Source of the DNA: Pseudoxanthomonas sp. JBR18
Lineage (GTDB): Bacteria > Pseudomonadota > Gammaproteobacteria > Xanthomonadales > Xanthomonadaceae
DNA length: 64,000 nucleotides
Assembly: GCF_028198165.1 (NCBI RefSeq)
Contig: NZ_CP116339.1
Coordinates: 310,001-374,000, forward strand
Reading direction: 5' to 3'
The translations under genes and the position numbers were made by a program. The notes below the pieces were generated by a model that saw only the letters and a list, made by a program, of their open reading frames with translations, did not search any database and was not told the DNA's origin. Positions 52,371 through 63,423 of this stretch are shown piece after piece (position 1 is the stretch's first letter; every line of letters starts with the position of its first letter).

Positions 52371-52543
52371 CGGCGACTCCTGCGCGAGAACCAAGGTCCG
52401 GCAGGCTGGCAGGGACTTGCTGAATGCCCGGTGTGGGCGACCGTTCGTCGGGCATCGCGGCCCCCAGCAGCATGAGTGAACGGAACCGACGACGTAGTGT
52501 GACCAGGTTCTCACGTATTCTGCGTTCTGATCTACAGACGCGA

Positions 52544-52561
52544 CCAGGCCGATCGGCCTGG
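52544..52561. promoter_or_regulatory. Perfect palindrome upstream of the GumK-like gene
   Basis: CCAGGCCGATCGGCCTGG is a perfect 18-bp palindrome, flanked further by CGCGA on the left and TCGCG on the right. It is 60 bases before the start codon and could be a regulator site or an RNA hairpin. Confidence 0.55.
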
Positions 52562-52588
52562 CGTGTCGCGACTGCGTGCCTTCAGTCG

Positions 52589-52598
52589 CCCCCCCCCC
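52589..52598 (+). repeat. Ten-C homopolymer tract before the GumK-like gene
   Basis: Ten consecutive C, 22 bases before the ATG. No other C run of this length was noticed in the window. Such tracts change length by slippage and can vary expression of the gene downstream. Confidence 0.8.
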
Positions 52599-52620
52599 AG
52601 CGTCATCCAAACGGTGCTCG

Positions 52621-53814
52621 ATGAAAGTAGTCATGTTGACGGTGCACGAGGCTTCGTCAGCCAGGAAGGTGGATTTCCATTTCTGGACCGACGTCCTGGC
52701 CTCCCGGGGCGACGAGGTGGACTTCGTCACCATTGGGTTGAGCCCACTGACCAAGTTCAAGCCGCAGGCCCGACAGTTCCAGGGGCCGTACAACGCTTGG
52801 ATCAATGTGGCGCCCGGCGTGCGCAAGCACCTATGGCGCCCGATGTTCCACCCCCTGTCGCTGGGCCAGGCTGCGGTGGACCTGCTGACCAAGCCGCTGT
52901 TTTCGCTGTATCCGCTGCTGCTCTCTCGCAATCTGCTTGAGGGCATCGCCGATGTGGATGTCTTCATCGTGGAGAATGGCGCTGGGCTGTGCCTGGTCCC
53001 CTCGCTGGCCAAGCGCTTCCCGAATGCCACATTCATTTACAGCGTGTGCGACCGGATCGCCACGCTGCGCTACCACCCGATCATCTTCGAGGCCGAGCAT
53101 CAGGCCCTGCCGTATTTCGATCTGGTCCGCGTGCCGGCCGAGGTGATGGTGGCCGATTACCCGCACGCCGAGAACGTCCGCTACATCCCGCACGGGCTGG
53201 ACAAGGCCCTGTTCGACGAGTCCAGCATCTCGCCCTACCCGGCCGGCACGCGCAACGTGGTCAGCGTGGGCGACATGCTCTTCGACGCTGACGCCATCAC
53301 CACCATGGCCCAGGCCGCGCCAGAGGTGAACTTCCACCTGTTCGGCAAGAAAGCCCGCCTGGACACCACCCTGGCCAACGTCGTCACCCATGGCGAGGTG
53401 CCGTTTGACAGCATCGTGCCCTACATTCAGCACGCCGATGCCGGCATCGCGCCCTACCGGCCGGCGCCCAATGCCGACTACCTGAGCCAGTCGAGCATGA
53501 AGATGATGCAGTACACCTACTGCCGGCTGCCGATCATCGCCCCGACCTTCGCCGCCAGCGCTGACCACATGGCGGCCTACGAGCCGGGCAATGCCCAGAG
53601 CATCGTCGCCGCGCTTCGGCGGGCACTCGCCTATGACCGGGGCCTGATCGACAACAGCAAGGTCCTCAGCTGGCACGGCGCGACCGAACTGATGCTGACC
53701 CATGCCAAGGCGGTGCAGAACAAGCCCTCTTCGGCCGATCCGGACAGCATGCCGGTCCCCGAGCGGGACACGGCGCCGACCCAGCAAGACCTGGGCGAGA
53801 CGGTCGGCGCCTAA
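52621..53814 (+). CDS. GumK-like glucuronosyltransferase (GT70), outside any gum cluster
   Basis: A 397-residue GT-B glycosyltransferase that resembles xanthan GumK along its length: LWRPMFHPLS against LWRTTVHPFN, Asp144 in IYSVCD at the place of GumK Asp157 (the proposed catalytic base), VGDMLFDADA against VGSMLFDPEF, and AGIAPYRPAPNADYLSQSSMKMMQY then YEPGNAQSIVAALRRAL. GumK adds glucuronic acid to the lipid-linked trisaccharide on the inner face of the membrane. No gumB-M genes are near. It is bounded by pfp and hppA, so it is an orphan here. The acceptor is unknown. Start ATG 52621 leaves no clear ribosome site. Confidence 0.82.
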   Translation: MKVVMLTVHEASSARKVDFHFWTDVLASRGDEVDFVTIGLSPLTKFKPQARQFQGPYNAWINVAPGVRKHLWRPMFHPLSLGQAAVDLLTKPLFSLYPLLLSRNLLEGIADVDVFIVENGAGLCLVPSLAKRFPNATFIYSVCDRIATLRYHPIIFEAEHQALPYFDLVRVPAEVMVADYPHAENVRYIPHGLDKALFDESSISPYPAGTRNVVSVGDMLFDADAITTMAQAAPEVNFHLFGKKARLDTTLANVVTHGEVPFDSIVPYIQHADAGIAPYRPAPNADYLSQSSMKMMQYTYCRLPIIAPTFAASADHMAAYEPGNAQSIVAALRRALAYDRGLIDNSKVLSWHGATELMLTHAKAVQNKPSSADPDSMPVPERDTAPTQQDLGETVGA

Positions 53815-54022
53815 CCTGTCGCGTCCCGCGCCCAGGTCGTGGCAGGGCGCGCGGGGCACGTTCCCCCTCCCTCGGCTCTGACGCGAGCCTGCGCGGCACT
53901 GCGTCATGACCCGGAGCCCCGTGGCCTGCACTCTTGCCCGACTCCGTGCGCTTGGGGACGGGACGGAGCTCGCAGGCACTGACCGCAAGGGCAGCGTCTG
54001 TCCACCAGCCTTGGGAGGGGTC

Positions 54023-56053
<2,031 letters not shown>

Positions 56054-56187
56054 GCGGGCATTGCCTCTTCCCGATTGCCCCTCGCCCGCCGCAGCCCACC
56101 CGGCCACGCGCAGCAGCTGCGTGCAGCCGTCGCCAGCACCTGGACCGATAGCGGGGACGGGCCGCCAGGCCCCGCCATCAAAGTCCG

Positions 56188-56211
56188 TGCCAGGGCCCGA
56201 GCGCCCTGGCA
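56188..56211. terminator. Hairpin after hppA
   Basis: TGCCAGGGC (56188-56196) pairs with GCCCTGGCA (56203-56211). No T run follows. It lies between hppA and the facing Cys-rich gene. Confidence 0.5.
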
Positions 56212-56227
56212 GCGGACACCAGCCCCG

Positions 56228-56713
56228 CTACAGGCACCCAATGAGCCCGTCATTGATGCTGGCGTTGCTACGGGGTAGCGGCGCGAGCAGCGGCCCCTCT
56301 CCGGCCAGGGCCAGGTAAAAGGCCCTCAACCGGGTGCCCTTCTTGATGGGCGTTGGACATTGCCAGAGTTGCGCGTCCACATGCACCTGGCCGGTGGCAG
56401 GGTCGATGCTGGCCTCGCTGGCGCCAAAGGTCCAGACGCATTCCCCCATGACGCCATCCCGCTGGCGCACCGAGCAGCGATAGCGCAAGGGCTGATAGTC
56501 GCTGTAATCACCCTCGCAATACGTATCGCCGCAGAGTTGGTCGAAATCGGCTTCCAGCCGCTTTTCCAAGTCATGGAAGACCTCCCAACCCGCATTGGGG
56601 GTCGGGTAGTCCACCGCATCCACATACCGCTCCTGCGCCGACACGGCGCCCGCCAACAGCAATGCCGAGAGTGCCAGCATCCCGCTCCACCTGCTGCGTG
56701 TCTTCCCTTTCAT
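56228..56713 (-). CDS. Hypothetical periplasmic protein with six cysteines
   Basis: A 161-residue protein with a clear signal peptide (MLALSALLLAGAVSAQE, cleavage near residue 26). The mature part is small and has six cysteines (LCGDTYCEG, YRCSVR, GECVW, LWQCPTP, IGCL), enough for three disulfides. No family recognised. It is convergent with hppA and divergent from ppa. Reads as a genuine secreted protein of xanthomonads. Confidence 0.72.
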   Translation of the reverse strand: MKGKTRSRWSGMLALSALLLAGAVSAQERYVDAVDYPTPNAGWEVFHDLEKRLEADFDQLCGDTYCEGDYSDYQPLRYRCSVRQRDGVMGECVWTFGASEASIDPATGQVHVDAQLWQCPTPIKKGTRLRAFYLALAGEGPLLAPLPRSNASINDGLIGCL

Positions 56714-56867
56714 GATCCTGCTCCTGCGAGTAACGGTGAGATCACAGGATGTCCCGGCATTCGCGTGAACGCCGTCGGCGCACGGCGCAACGCGACGGTG
56801 CGGTGGTCCGATATCGCGGTCGGATTTGTCCTAACCGCAGCACGCTGCAGCGCAACAGCCGGGGCGC

Positions 56868-56873
56868 TAGAAT
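56868..56873 (+). promoter_or_regulatory. -10 element of the ppa promoter
   Basis: TAGAAT lies 36 bases before the ppa ATG. The -35 region is not recognisable. Confidence 0.45.
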
Positions 56874-56909
56874 GCCGCCCACAATCACGTATCGAAACTG
56901 GAGCAGTAC

Positions 56910-57452
56910 ATGGGCCTTGGCAGCGTCCCCACCGGCAAGAATCCGCCGGAAGAGATCAACGTCATCATCGAGATCCCGAAGGATTCCGAGCCGGTGAAGT
57001 ACGAAGTGGACAAGGAATCCGGCGCGATCTTCGTCGACCGCATCCTCTCCACGCCCATGCGCTACCCCTGCAACTACGGCTACGTGCCGCACACCCTGTG
57101 CGGCGACGGCGACCCGGCCGACGTGCTGGTGGTGCTGCCGCTGCCGCTGGTGCCCGGCTCGGTCATCCGCTGCCGCCCGGTGGGCGTGCTGCGCATGAGC
57201 GACGAAGCCGGCAGCGACGAGAAGCTGCTGGCCGTGCCAGTGGACAAGATCTTCAGCGGCTACGCCCACATCAACGACATCGCCCAGGTCAGTGGCCACT
57301 GGCTGGAGCGCATCGGCCACTTCTTCGAGCACTACAAGGACTTGGAGAAGGGCAAGTGGGTCAAGCTGGACGGCTGGGGCGGTGCCGACGAAGCCAAGAA
57401 GATCCTGGTCGAAGCCATCGCCCGTGACGCCGAGCAGGACAGCAAGGCCTGA
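56910..57452 (+). CDS. ppa: Inorganic pyrophosphatase, soluble family I
   Basis: A 180-residue Mg-dependent PPase. YEVDKESGAIFVDR, MRYPCNYGYVPHTL and the signature GDGDPADVLVV (three Asp) are all present, as is the C-terminal YKDLEKGKWVKLDGW. It hydrolyses PPi to two phosphates in the cytoplasm, competing with hppA and pfp for the same substrate. A strong terminator follows. Confidence 0.97.
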   Translation: MGLGSVPTGKNPPEEINVIIEIPKDSEPVKYEVDKESGAIFVDRILSTPMRYPCNYGYVPHTLCGDGDPADVLVVLPLPLVPGSVIRCRPVGVLRMSDEAGSDEKLLAVPVDKIFSGYAHINDIAQVSGHWLERIGHFFEHYKDLEKGKWVKLDGWGGADEAKKILVEAIARDAEQDSKA

Positions 57453-57485
57453 GCGAGGGCGCAATCGCGCTATCCGCTTTTCTAA

Positions 57486-57508
57486 GGGCGCCGGAAGGCG
57501 CCCTTTTT
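57486..57508 (+). terminator. Rho-independent terminator after ppa
   Basis: GGGCGCC, loop GGAA, GGCGCCC, then five T: a textbook terminator 34 bases after the stop codon. Confidence 0.92.
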
Positions 57509-58055
57509 CATTCACCCAAAAGAGCTTTCAGCCATGCAGCGATGCTTGGCTTGCCCGGTCCGTAAGGGAGCGCAGCCCTCTTAGCGCGGGCACTTGGCGC
57601 GTGTAGGCGTGCGGCAGCCTTCGCATGGTGAGGGCGTCTGCGGACGGCGCGTGGTCATTTCACATGGTATTGCGCAAGCCAATCCCAATGACTCACCGGC
57701 TGCCACCGGCTGCGGCTTGCTCAAACGGGGCGGGCAAACGTCACTCCGCTGGGTATCGCCGTGTTAATCGGCCCATAGCCCTGAATGCAAGCGTTCCATA
57801 GCGTGAGTTAGACGGCCATCACATGAATAGGTCGCTAACCATTTCATTTGAATTCATATATTTCAAAATATGCCCAACTCGACACATAGCACCACCCAAC
57901 GCCAATTCCACGTCGCACACCGGCATTAATTTCCCGTTGCCACTCCGTTGCGGTCTCGTTACGCGTAGTGGCATCTGCCAGACGTTGTCACTGCCCTATG
58001 CGCGCTCACACGTGCCCGGCGGGACCTTTTTGTTCTTTTTGGGAAGCCACACGCA
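57509..58055. other. Intergenic region upstream of the Oar-like receptor gene
   Basis: About 550 bases without a convincing gene. From about 57820 to 57890 the base composition becomes AT-rich, with the palindrome ATATTTCAAAATAT at 57858-57871, so the receptor promoter or a regulator site is likely here. A small open frame at 57823-58059 has no ribosome site and no family. Confidence 0.6.
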
Positions 58056-61000
58056 ATGAACCAACGCCACCAACGCCACGCCCTACGACGTACGGCCCTG
58101 GCCGTCCTCCTAGGCGCCGCCTTGACCCAAGGCGCCGCCTACGCGCAAAGCACTTCGGGCAACATTTCCGGCTCAGCCGCCGACGCAGCCGGCTCTACGG
58201 TCCAGATCACCAGCAATGCGTCCGGCGTGACACGTGATGTCACCGTCGATGCGTCCGGCCACTTCCGCGCCGCGGCCCTGCCGACCGGTACTTACACTCT
58301 GACCATGACCGGCGCCGATGGGGTCTCCAGCAGCCGCACCGTGAACGTGGTCGCCGGCCAGACCACCAATGCAAGCTTCGACGCAGGCACGGGCGCCACC
58401 AGCCTGGATACCGTCGTGGTCCGCGGGCTGGCTTCAGTCAACAGCATCGACCTGTCCAGCGTCGAGTCGCGCACCACGTTCACCGCCGACAAACTCAACA
58501 CTCTGCCTGTCCCGCGTGACATCACCAGCGTCTCGCTGCTGACCCCGGGCACCATCAAGAGCTCCGGCTACTTCGGCAATGCGTCCTTCGGCGGTGCCTC
58601 GGCGGCAGAGAATAGTTACTACGTCAACGGCTTCAACATCACCAACCTCTACGACAGCCTGTCGTTCTCCGAGGTGCCATTCCAGGCGATCGACCAGCTG
58701 GACGTGCAGACCGGCGGCTACGGCGCCGAATACGGTTTCTCCACTGGCGGCGTGACCAGCGTCAACGTCAAGCGCGGTACCAACGAGTGGCATGGTGGCT
58801 TCAGCTGGACCGGCGAGCCGTCCTGGGGCAAAGACGACGCCGGCGAGGTCTATCGCAACGACGGCGGCCTGCTACGCTCTTACAAGAACGACTCCAGCAG
58901 CAGCAACACCTACACCGCCTGGGTCGGCGGCCCGCTGATAAAGGACAAACTGTTCATCTTCGCCCTGGGCGAGTTCGGCCAGTCCAATGCGACGCGCTAC
59001 AGCACGATGCCGGCCACTGCGATCGAGGACGGCAATGGCAACAGCACCGCGCCGACGTCCAATTCCACGACCGCCTACGACTACGAAAGCAAGAACCCGT
59101 ACTGGCTTGTCAAGCTGGACTGGTACCCCAACGACAGCAATCATGTCGAATACACCGGCTTCGACAATAGCAGTCGCTACACCTACGATTACTACGACGC
59201 GGCCTACCAAGGGACCAGCCCGAGCAAGACTGACTACACCGGCCAGTTGGTCGGCAAGAGCGGCGGCCAGACGAACGTCTTCAAGTGGACCAGCTACCTG
59301 ACCGACAACCTGACCGGCTCGATCCAGTATGGAAAGATGCGCAACCAGGACTCGCAGTTCACGGTCAGCCCGGACGGGGTGATGAGCTATTACGACGGCG
59401 ATATCAACGGTCCGCAGGGCGCCTGCCCGTACGTGTACAGCTACATCACCAACAGCAAGGAAGGCTGCGCGGTAACCAGCAGCGTGGGCATCTTGGGCGG
59501 CCGCAACGAGCGCACCGGCACCCGCCTGGATTTCGACTGGCAGTTGGGTGACCACAAGGTCGGCTTGGGCTACAGCGACGAGAAGTGGAAATCCAAGTCC
59601 GGCTCGTCCTATTCAGGCGGATCCTACTGGTATGTCTTCGACGACGGCACCGCCGAGTTGGACAATTTCCGTACCGGCGGCGGCGTGGAGATCGGCCAGA
59701 AGTCCTGGTACCTCGAAGACAACTGGCAGATCACCGATAACTTCATGCTGTACGCCGGCGTGCGCAACGACTCGTTCGACAACAAGAACGGCGACGGCGT
59801 GAGCTTCGTCAAGCAGGACGACATCTGGCAGCCACGCCTGGGCTTCTCGTGGGATTTGATCGGCGACGGCTCGAGCAAACTGTTCGGCTCACTTGGTCGC
59901 TACTCGCTGCCGATCGCGGCCAACGTTGCGCTCCGTGCGGCGACCGCTTCGTACTTCACCATCACCACGTACGAGATCGCTGGGCAGGACCCGAGCAATG
60001 CAGCACCGATCGTTACCGGCCAGCTAGGGGAGCCGTACATCGTCAACGGCGAGAACGGCACCACGCCTGATCCCAAGGCTGTGGCGTCGGCGGGCCTGAA
60101 GCCGTACACCCAGGACGAGGCGATTCTGGGCTACCAGCAGCAGATCTCCTCGGATATGTCCTGGCTGGATGGCTGGACCGTCGGCATCAAGGGTACCTAC
60201 CGCCGCATCAACCACGTGATCGACGACACCTGTGATACTCGTCAGGTCTATCTGGCCGCACAAGCCCAGGGCTACGACGTGTCCAGCTGGGGGGATGAGT
60301 GGGGCCTGCCGGAAGGCCTGCCGGGCTGCTACCTCTACAACCCGGGCGAAGACATGACCATCAGCCTGGACGTGGACGGAGACGGCACACCCGACACCAT
60401 CACCGTCGATGGCAAGGCGCTCGGTCCGAAGGCCAAGCGCTACTACAAGGCCGTTACCCTCAGCGCCGATAAGCAGACCGACAAGTGGTACGTGAGCGCT
60501 AACTACACCTGGTCCAAGCTCAACGGCAACTACGAAGGCCTCGTCAAGAGCACCAATGGTCAAGACGATACCGGTACGACGTCCGACTTCGATTTCGCGG
60601 AGATCATGTACGGGTCGGACGGCTATCTGTTCAACGACCATCGCCACAGCTTCAAGCTCTATGGTGGCTACAAGTTCAATGACGAGTGGCAGGTCGGCGC
60701 CAACCTTCTGGTCCAGTCCGGCGCACCGATCAGCTGCCTGGGCGGTGGGTACGGTAGCTTCGGCACCCAGTACGGCTACTCGGGCGTGTTCCACACCTGC
60801 AATGTCGGAGAAGACGACATCAGCAAGCAGGGCGCTTCGGGCCGCACCCCGTGGACTGCCAGCCTCAGCCCCAATGTGGTCTACAAGCCGCAGTGGCTGG
60901 AAGGCCTGAGCGCGCAGCTGTCGGTGATGAACCTGTTCAACAACATCAAGCCTCTGCAGGTATACGAGACCCGCTATGGCGTGAGCACTTCCGGGCGGGT

Positions 61001-61082
61001 TACCGACTACTACAACTACAAGGTCGGCAAGTACTACACCGATCCGCGCACGGTCCGTCTGCAGGTACAGTACGACTGGTAA
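58056..61082 (+). CDS. Oar-like TonB-dependent receptor
   Basis: A 1008-residue outer-membrane protein. A signal peptide (to about residue 31, AAYAQ) is followed by a carboxypeptidase-regulatory-like domain (about 32-115: GSTVQITSNASGVTRDVTVDASGHFRAAALPTGTYTL), the plug (about 130-250, with YYVNGFNITNLYD and GGYGAEYGFSTGG) and a 22-strand barrel ending in LQVQYDW. Receptors of this architecture (Oar type) take up large or peptide-like substrates; the ligand here is unknown. Their number is high in xanthomonads. The gene is single, with a strong terminator. Confidence 0.93.
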   Translation: MNQRHQRHALRRTALAVLLGAALTQGAAYAQSTSGNISGSAADAAGSTVQITSNASGVTRDVTVDASGHFRAAALPTGTYTLTMTGADGVSSSRTVNVVAGQTTNASFDAGTGATSLDTVVVRGLASVNSIDLSSVESRTTFTADKLNTLPVPRDITSVSLLTPGTIKSSGYFGNASFGGASAAENSYYVNGFNITNLYDSLSFSEVPFQAIDQLDVQTGGYGAEYGFSTGGVTSVNVKRGTNEWHGGFSWTGEPSWGKDDAGEVYRNDGGLLRSYKNDSSSSNTYTAWVGGPLIKDKLFIFALGEFGQSNATRYSTMPATAIEDGNGNSTAPTSNSTTAYDYESKNPYWLVKLDWYPNDSNHVEYTGFDNSSRYTYDYYDAAYQGTSPSKTDYTGQLVGKSGGQTNVFKWTSYLTDNLTGSIQYGKMRNQDSQFTVSPDGVMSYYDGDINGPQGACPYVYSYITNSKEGCAVTSSVGILGGRNERTGTRLDFDWQLGDHKVGLGYSDEKWKSKSGSSYSGGSYWYVFDDGTAELDNFRTGGGVEIGQKSWYLEDNWQITDNFMLYAGVRNDSFDNKNGDGVSFVKQDDIWQPRLGFSWDLIGDGSSKLFGSLGRYSLPIAANVALRAATASYFTITTYEIAGQDPSNAAPIVTGQLGEPYIVNGENGTTPDPKAVASAGLKPYTQDEAILGYQQQISSDMSWLDGWTVGIKGTYRRINHVIDDTCDTRQVYLAAQAQGYDVSSWGDEWGLPEGLPGCYLYNPGEDMTISLDVDGDGTPDTITVDGKALGPKAKRYYKAVTLSADKQTDKWYVSANYTWSKLNGNYEGLVKSTNGQDDTGTTSDFDFAEIMYGSDGYLFNDHRHSFKLYGGYKFNDEWQVGANLLVQSGAPISCLGGGYGSFGTQYGYSGVFHTCNVGEDDISKQGASGRTPWTASLSPNVVYKPQWLEGLSAQLSVMNLFNNIKPLQVYETRYGVSTSGRVTDYYNYKVGKYYTDPRTVRLQVQYDW

Positions 61083-61122
61083 GGATCAAACCAGGGCTTC
61101 TCTCTGAGCCCATTGCGTGACC

Positions 61123-61167
61123 GAAACGCCCCGCCGATTCTCTCCCGGCGGGGCGTTTCGCTTTTTG
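61123..61167 (+). terminator. Rho-independent terminator after the receptor gene
   Basis: CGAAACGCCCCGCCG (61123-61137) pairs perfectly with CGGCGGGGCGTTTCG (61147-61161) and is followed by C and five T. A 15-bp stem. Confidence 0.95.
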
Positions 61168-61287
61168 CGGTCACAGCGCCATGTGCTGCATTGCGGGGCA
61201 GTACGCACCTGGTGTGCACGGCCGACTCGCTATCCTGCTGCGCCTTCCACAGTGGCCCCGCGTGCGGCCAACGCACAGGAGCACCAC

Positions 61288-62868
61288 ATGGTCTTCAGGA
61301 TCTCATTGTTCATCGTCGCCGCCCTCGTGCTTGTCGCGGGCCTGGCCCCCGAGCCGTTCAACGACCTCATGCAGGCGGCCCTGCAACAGATCATCGGTGG
61401 CGCCGGTTCGCTGTATCTGCTGATCGTCTTCGCCGCCTTGGTGTTTTTGCTGTACCTGTGCGTGAGTCGCTTCGCGGACCTGCGCATCGGGGGCGCAGAC
61501 GCCGAGCCGCAGTTCTCCAATGCCAGCTGGCTCTCCATGCTGTTCGCGGCCGGCATGGGCATCGGACTGGTGTTCTGGGGCGCCGCTGAGCCGATTTCCC
61601 ACTTCCTCGAGCCACCCGAGGGCCTGGCGCCGCAAAGCATGCCCGCCGCACGCGCGGCCATGCGCTATGCCTTCTTCCATTGGGGCCTGCACCCGTGGGC
61701 GGTGTACGCGCTGATCGGCCTGGCCATGGCGTGGTTCCAGTTTAACCGGGGCGGGCGCGGGCTGATCAGCGACCTGCTCGAACCCGTCCTGGGCCGCCAC
61801 CATGAGGGTTGGATCGGGCATCTGGTCAACATCGCTGCGGTGGTGGCCACCGCGATCGGTGTGGCGACCACACTGGGCTTTGGCACCGTGCAGATCGCGG
61901 CGGGCCTGGAGCGCGTATTCGGCATCCAGGCCTCGACGCCGGTCAGGCTGACGATCATCGCGGTGGCCTTCGTGCTGTACATGTGCTCGACGGCGACCGG
62001 CGTGGAACGCGGCATCAAATGGCTGTCCAACTTCAACCTGGGTCTGGCGGCGCTGTTGATGGCCTTCGTCCTGGTGCTGGGCCCGACCGGCTTCATCTTC
62101 GACACCTTCACCACCACGCTGGGCGGCTACCTCAACAACCTGGTGACGATGAGCCTGCGCATGTCACCGTTCTCGCGCGGGACCTGGGTGGCCACCTGGA
62201 CCATCTTCTACTGGGCCTGGTGGATCGCCTGGGCCCCCTTCGTCGGCGCTTTCATCGCCAAGGTGTCCTACGGCCGGCGCATCCGCGAATTCGTCTTCGG
62301 CGTGGTGCTGGCGCCCAGCTTGCTGGGCTTCGTGTGGTTTTCGGTGTTCGGCGGCAGTGCGCTGTGGGCACAGCTGTTCGGGCATGTGGACCTGACCCAG
62401 GCCTTCGCCGATGGCGCCAACGACTACCAGACCGTGCTGTTTTCGCTGTTCGACAGCCTGCCATTTTCGACCGGGCTCGCGGTGCTGGCCGTGCTGTTGC
62501 TGTCGATCTTCTTCGTGACCTCGGCCGACTCGGCGGTGCTGGTCCTGGCCAGCATGTCCTATCACAAGGCCGAAGATCCGCCGCTGGGACGCAAGGTGGT
62601 GTGGGGCGCGGCGATCGCACTGATCGCCGGCGTGCTGTTGCTGGCCGGCGGGCTGGATGCACTGCAGGCGATGATCACCGTCACCGCTCTGCCCTTCGCC
62701 CTGCTGATGGCGCTGGTGATCGTCTCGTTGTACCGCGCGCTCAACGAGGAATACCTGCGCGAGCAACGCCGCGCGCATCGCGACCGACACGCCATCGAGC
62801 AGTGGCTGGCGTGCGAACGCGGCGAGCCCACCAAGAGTTCCCCCGCAGCGCAGGCATCGCAGGAATAG
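61288..62868 (+). CDS. BCCT-family betaine/choline/carnitine transporter
   Basis: A 526-residue twelve-helix transporter. The signature WTIFYWAWWIAWAPFVGAFIAKVSYGRRIREF contains the tryptophan box that binds trimethylammonium substrates, and GLHPWAVYALIGLAMAWFQF and FVTSADSAVLVLASMS are also typical. It uses a Na+ or H+ gradient to take up betaine or choline, often as osmoprotectant. ATG 61288 has AGGAG upstream. The C-terminal tail is charged and may sense osmotic state. No choline oxidation genes are near. Confidence 0.93.
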   Translation: MVFRISLFIVAALVLVAGLAPEPFNDLMQAALQQIIGGAGSLYLLIVFAALVFLLYLCVSRFADLRIGGADAEPQFSNASWLSMLFAAGMGIGLVFWGAAEPISHFLEPPEGLAPQSMPAARAAMRYAFFHWGLHPWAVYALIGLAMAWFQFNRGGRGLISDLLEPVLGRHHEGWIGHLVNIAAVVATAIGVATTLGFGTVQIAAGLERVFGIQASTPVRLTIIAVAFVLYMCSTATGVERGIKWLSNFNLGLAALLMAFVLVLGPTGFIFDTFTTTLGGYLNNLVTMSLRMSPFSRGTWVATWTIFYWAWWIAWAPFVGAFIAKVSYGRRIREFVFGVVLAPSLLGFVWFSVFGGSALWAQLFGHVDLTQAFADGANDYQTVLFSLFDSLPFSTGLAVLAVLLLSIFFVTSADSAVLVLASMSYHKAEDPPLGRKVVWGAAIALIAGVLLLAGGLDALQAMITVTALPFALLMALVIVSLYRALNEEYLREQRRAHRDRHAIEQWLACERGEPTKSSPAAQASQE

Positions 62869-63156
62869 CGGCCGCCGGTCACGCTTTCCGGACCCAGGCG
62901 CCCCTCAAGACGCACGCGCGCGGAAAACGCGAAAGAACCTCGCAGAGAAACCACGCCGAGCTGACGACGCAGCCGAATCCGCAGGTCGACCGCCCTGGGC
63001 GGCCGTCCACGCGCATTCCGTCAACACCATCGCTCGCGCAGGCTGAGCGGTGATCCAGCGCCTGGCACCAAGTCGGCTCCGTGACGGGGCTGGTCCGCCT
63101 TGGATCGCATGGCGCCCTGCGCCGCGTCGCACGGTTGCGATTGCAACAAAATAAGC
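62869..63156. other. Intergenic region upstream of the ilvC leader
   Basis: Nothing clearly coding or structured in this stretch between the transporter stop and the palindrome. The end of it (TTGCAACAAAATAAG, 63141-63155) is AT-rich and is probably part of the ilvC promoter. Confidence 0.5.
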
Positions 63157-63176
63157 GCTTGACAGGCCTGTCAAGC
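63157..63176 (+). promoter_or_regulatory. Palindrome with embedded -35 upstream of the ilvC leader
   Basis: GCTTGACAGGCCTGTCAAGC is a perfect 20-bp palindrome holding the consensus -35 TTGACA at 63159-63164. The -10 at normal spacing is weak (T-rich), typical of an activated promoter. A repressor or activator dimer could bind here. Confidence 0.6.
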
Positions 63177-63197
63177 CCGTGTTTTTCTGCCCGCCTC

Positions 63198-63311
63198 ATG
63201 AATGCACTGCGTCCCACGATGATCTCCGCCTCGACCGCGCCCTGCGCGTCGTCGCTCCTCGTGCTCGTACTTATTCTCTCGCCCACCGGCGCGGGACGTA
63301 CGGACGTGTAG
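63198..63311 (+). CDS. ilvC leader peptide (attenuation)
   Basis: A 37-codon open frame from ATG 63198: it contains the branched-chain run LLVLVLIL (residues 20-27) and ends 22 bases before a terminator hairpin, 112 bases before ilvC. This is the arrangement of an Ile/Val/Leu attenuation leader: a ribosome stalled at these codons would allow an antiterminator. The peptide differs in sequence from E. coli IlvL but shares its logic. The alternative is chance, but the eight branched-chain codons in a row make that unlikely. Confidence 0.75.
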   Translation: MNALRPTMISASTAPCASSLLVLVLILSPTGAGRTDV

Positions 63312-63333
63312 GCAGGAACGCACGCAACCCTTA

Positions 63334-63365
63334 CGAAACCCCGCGCTGAGAAGTGCGGGGTTTCG
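63334..63365 (+). terminator. ilvC attenuator hairpin
   Basis: CGAAACCCCGC (63334-63344) pairs perfectly with GCGGGGTTTCG (63355-63365). The T run after it is short (TGCTTTC). Placed between the leader peptide and ilvC. Confidence 0.75.
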
Positions 63366-63423
63366 TGCTTTCAGCCCCTCGAAAAGTTTCACCGTCAACC
63401 TTCAGCCAGACAGGACCAACCCC

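Noticed and set aside
57807..57813. GTTAGAC resembling an integron attC core
   Set aside because: No matching partner core or extended palindrome of the usual attC size was found nearby, and no integrase or cassette genes.
57823..58059. A 78-codon open frame before the Oar-like receptor
   Set aside because: No ribosome site, composition unlike real proteins here, and it overlaps the receptor start.
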